Shown piece by piece: positions 61,797 through 64,000 of a stretch of DNA of 64,000 nt. The position numbers were made by a program, and so were the translations under genes. Each line of letters opens with the position of its first letter. Position 1 is the stretch's first letter. Where the stretch lies: assembly GCF_019904175.1 (NCBI RefSeq), contig NZ_CP061913.1:7936001-8000000 (forward strand), in the 5' to 3' direction. The notes beneath the pieces were generated by a model. The model was not told the DNA's origin. It did no database searches and worked only from the letters and a program-made list of their open reading frames with translations. The DNA is from Dactylosporangium vinaceum. GTDB lineage: Bacteria > Actinomycetota > Actinomycetes > Mycobacteriales > Micromonosporaceae.

Positions 61797-62948
61797 ATGC
61801 CGGGAGTACAGCTGCGGCGATTGGCCGTCACCGCTCTGGCCGTGACGCCGACGCCCCTGGTGCCGATCGCGCCGCTGCCGCCGGGCCTGGTCTGGGTCGG
61901 CCAGGCGCCGGGCGTCACCGGATCGACACTGCACACCGCCACCGGCCAGGTCCGGCTGCGGTACTCCCTCAACGCCATGGCCTGCGGACGCGACGGCCTG
62001 CTCACCGCGCTGGCCACCGAGCTGGACGGCAGGCGCCTGCCCGACGCCCCGCACCTGGTCCGCGTCACGACCGCGGGTGCCGTCACCGATCTCGGCCCCG
62101 CGCCCGGCCGCCAGGACCTCGTCGCCGGGTACGGCGCCGCGATGGCCACCGCCCCCGACGGCTCCACCGAGCTCCTGGTGACCACCGGCGACCGGCTCCG
62201 CCCGCTGCGCCTCTCCCCCGGCCCGCCCGCGCCGCTCGCGTCGCACGCGCTGCCGGACCTGCCGTACGCCGGCGACTGGGCCACCGACCCCCGCACCGGC
62301 GAGCTCGTCACCGTCGTGTCCATGGCCGGGGTGGCCCGCGTGGTGCGGCTGCGCTGGGACGCGGCGACAGGCGTCGGCGCCGTCGACACCACCACCGTGC
62401 CCGCGCTGCCGCCCAGCTCGGCGTACGGCGGGGTCGCGGTGCTGGCCGACGGCTCCATCGCGGCCGTGTTCAACCGCAACGCGGGCCCCGGCGCCGGGGC
62501 CGGGACCGGGCGGGCACCGATGGGCGGGGCGCTGTACCGCATCACCGGCACCAGGGCCACGAAGCTGGCCGACCTGGGCCCGCTGACGTCCTCCGACGCC
62601 GCCACGTGCCCGGTGCCGTCGCCGCCACCACAGCCGCCGGTCGCGGCCCGGGCGGTGCCCACGACCCCGCCGCCGGCGACCGCTGCCGCGGCCACGCCCG
62701 CGCCGGCCGCCGCTGCGGTGCGCACGACGCCTCCGGCGAAGCCACCAGTGCGCAGCCGGGGTCCGTCGCCGTCGCCGAGCGCACCCGGGCCGACGCCGTC
62801 GAGGAAGCCGGCGTTCGTGCCCACGACCGTGGCGCTGGCGGCGAGCGAGGCCCGACACCGCATCGGCTCGCGGTACATCCCGGTCGTCGGCGCGCTGATG
62901 GTCGCCGCGGTCGCCGTCGCCCGCCTCGTGCGCCGGAACCGCCGGTAG
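61797..62948 (+). CDS. Surface-anchored secreted protein with propeller-like repeats, unknown
   Basis: A 383-residue protein. A weak signal (VQLRRLAVTALAVTPTPLV) is followed by strand repeats (YSLNAMACGRDGLLTALATE, YGGVAVLADGSIAAVFNRN) of an NHL/SMP-30-like propeller to about residue 265. A Pro/Ala/Thr-rich wall-spanning linker and a C-terminal helix with a basic end (VVGALMVAAVAVARLVRRNRR) complete it. A second possible start is GTG 61755. Confidence 0.75.
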   Translation: MPGVQLRRLAVTALAVTPTPLVPIAPLPPGLVWVGQAPGVTGSTLHTATGQVRLRYSLNAMACGRDGLLTALATELDGRRLPDAPHLVRVTTAGAVTDLGPAPGRQDLVAGYGAAMATAPDGSTELLVTTGDRLRPLRLSPGPPAPLASHALPDLPYAGDWATDPRTGELVTVVSMAGVARVVRLRWDAATGVGAVDTTTVPALPPSSAYGGVAVLADGSIAAVFNRNAGPGAGAGTGRAPMGGALYRITGTRATKLADLGPLTSSDAATCPVPSPPPQPPVAARAVPTTPPPATAAAATPAPAAAAVRTTPPAKPPVRSRGPSPSPSAPGPTPSRKPAFVPTTVALAASEARHRIGSRYIPVVGALMVAAVAVARLVRRNRR

Positions 62949-62964
62949 CCGCCCGGCCGCGGCC

Positions 62965-63936
62965 TCATGCCCGGACCGCCGGTGGCAGCGCGAACTGGAG
63001 GTGCTCGGCCGCGACCGCGCGCTCCTGCACCGTCACCGGCCCCCGCGCCCGCAGCACCTCGATCACCTCGTCGACCAGCCGCGGCGGCGCCGACGCCCCC
63101 GCGGACAGCCCGACCACGCGCGCCCCGGCCAGCCACTCGGCCCGCACCCCGCGCACGTCGTCGATGAGGTGCGCCGGCGTGCCGAGGCGCCGGGCCAGCT
63201 CGACCAGCCGCTGCGAGTTCGACGAGTTCGCCGAGCCCACGACGAGCACCACGTCGGCGTCGCGGGCGATCGCCTTCACCGCCTCCTGCCGGTTGGTGGT
63301 GGCGTAGCAGATGTCGTCCGACCCGGGCCCGCGCAGCCTGGGAAACCGGGCCCGCAGCGCGGCCACGACCTCGGCCACCTCGTCGGCCGCGAGGGTGGTC
63401 TGGGTGAGGTACGAGACCCGCTCCGGGTCCTCGACCTCCAACGCCGCCACCCCGGCGACGTCGGCGACGAGCACCGTACGCCGCGGCGCCTCGCCCAGGG
63501 TCCCCTCGACCTCCTCGTGCCCGGCGTGCCCGACGAGGATGACGGTGTCGCCCCGCCCGGCGAACCGCCGCGCCTCGGCGTGCACCTTGGTGACGAGCGG
63601 GCAGGTGGCATCGACGACAGCGAGCCCCCGCCGGTCGGCCTCGGCCCGCACGGCCGGCGACACGCCGTGCGCGGAGAACACGACGGTGGCCCCGTCCGGC
63701 ACCTCGTCCAGCTCGTCCACGAACACCGCGCCGCGCGCCTCGAGCGCGGCCACGACGTGCGAGTTGTGCACGATCTGCTTCCGCACGTACACGGGGTGCG
63801 CCCGCTGTTCGAGCGCCTTCTCGACGATCTCCACGGCCCGCTCGACCCCGGCGCAGAACGATCGCGGCGCCGCGAGCAGCACGGTGAGCCCGTCCGCCAC
63901 CGCCCCGCCCGCGTGCACGTCGTGAGCGCCGCTCAC
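62965..63936 (-). CDS. ispH: 4-hydroxy-3-methylbut-2-enyl diphosphate reductase
   Basis: A 323-residue iron-sulfur enzyme of the last step of the MEP pathway, producing IPP and DMAPP. The three cluster cysteines are in SFCAGVERAV, VDATCPLVTKVH and DDICYATTNRQEA. SAHGVSP supplies the catalytic His region and GSANSSNSQRL the diphosphate-binding serines. The GTG start overlaps the stop of the upstream gene (GTGA). Confidence 0.96.
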   Translation of the reverse strand: MSGAHDVHAGGAVADGLTVLLAAPRSFCAGVERAVEIVEKALEQRAHPVYVRKQIVHNSHVVAALEARGAVFVDELDEVPDGATVVFSAHGVSPAVRAEADRRGLAVVDATCPLVTKVHAEARRFAGRGDTVILVGHAGHEEVEGTLGEAPRRTVLVADVAGVAALEVEDPERVSYLTQTTLAADEVAEVVAALRARFPRLRGPGSDDICYATTNRQEAVKAIARDADVVLVVGSANSSNSQRLVELARRLGTPAHLIDDVRGVRAEWLAGARVVGLSAGASAPPRLVDEVIEVLRARGPVTVQERAVAAEHLQFALPPAVRA

Positions 63937-64000
63937 CGGTCCCGCCGGGTGGCCAGGCGGGCCAGGGCGATGAGCTCCGCCTCGGTGCGGGGGTCGGGCT
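63933..64000 (-). CDS. C-terminal end of a gene, possibly polyprenyl synthetase
   Basis: Only the last 22 residues are visible, ending AELIALARLATRRDR. This helical end resembles the C-terminus of farnesyl/geranylgeranyl diphosphate synthases, and such a gene is a common ispH neighbour. The call rests mainly on context. It overlaps ispH by four bases, so they form an operon. Confidence 0.35.
   Translation of the reverse strand, partial: PDPRTEAELIALARLATRRDR

Noticed and set aside
1..64000. tRNA, rRNA, insertion sequences, prophage or integrative element
   Set aside because: I found no transposase, integrase or structural phage genes, no cloverleaf candidates at gene borders and no attachment-site repeats.

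Overview
The window is very GC-rich, uses GTG starts often and has strong third-position G/C bias. It encodes a SARP regulator with a TPR tail, a PadR-controlled exporter, an actinobacterial DUF4193 protein, a geosmin synthase and many secreted plant-polysaccharide hydrolases. This points to a soil-dwelling, probably filamentous actinomycete. I would guess Micromonosporaceae (Actinoplanes/Dactylosporangium type), but family placement is inference. I see no rRNA, tRNA, CRISPR array, insertion sequence or prophage. The window reads as ordinary chromosome with a rich accessory repertoire.

Left part (1-18.6 kb): a truncated cupin gene; a large SARP regulator; an ECF41-type sigma factor; a WGR/beta-propeller protein; a TetM-like ribosomal protection GTPase behind a putative leader peptide and Shine-Dalgarno-sequestering hairpin; a DUF389 membrane protein; an Rsm22-type methyltransferase; a secreted GH9 endoglucanase; a PadR/ABC/FtsX exporter operon behind a perfect 20-bp inverted repeat; a shredded FAD-monooxygenase relic; a hydrolase/P-loop gene pair; a tiny membrane protein; and a UvrC-like GIY-YIG protein. 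Next to the last lies a perfect 46-copy CACGG tandem repeat (18636-18865).

Middle part (18.8-49.9 kb): a HAD phosphatase; a 5'-truncated tyrosine phosphatase relic touching a cyclophilin lipoprotein; a GH74 xyloglucanase with CBM2; several small or unknown genes; an orphan family-5 solute-binding protein; a Vgb-like propeller; PAP2, MFS and PRC-barrel genes; two tandem EAL-HDOD paralogues; a pair of genes fired from overlapping divergent -10 boxes; serA; a secreted HNH nuclease; two secreted FG-GAP-repeat proteins; a dimethylglycine/sarcosine dehydrogenase-like enzyme; DUF4193; RNase Z; a VanW protein; and an overlapping ATP-grasp/phosphoribosyltransferase pair.

Right part (49.9-64 kb): a coherent mannan-use operon on the minus strand, in the order secreted GH5 mannanase, solute-binding lipoprotein, two permeases, LacI regulator, cytoplasmic GH2 beta-mannosidase. 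Three LacI-like boxes with a central CG lie ahead of its first and last genes. Then come geosmin synthase (geoA) behind a DUF4239 membrane protein, a surface-anchored unknown protein, ispH and the end of what may be a polyprenyl synthase gene. IspH and a prenyl synthase would supply the farnesyl diphosphate that geosmin synthase uses.

A recurring feature is that about twenty genes have a TANNNT-like -10 hexamer only 6-8 bases before the start codon and no Shine-Dalgarno sequence. Leaderless transcription therefore appears to be the main expression mode here.
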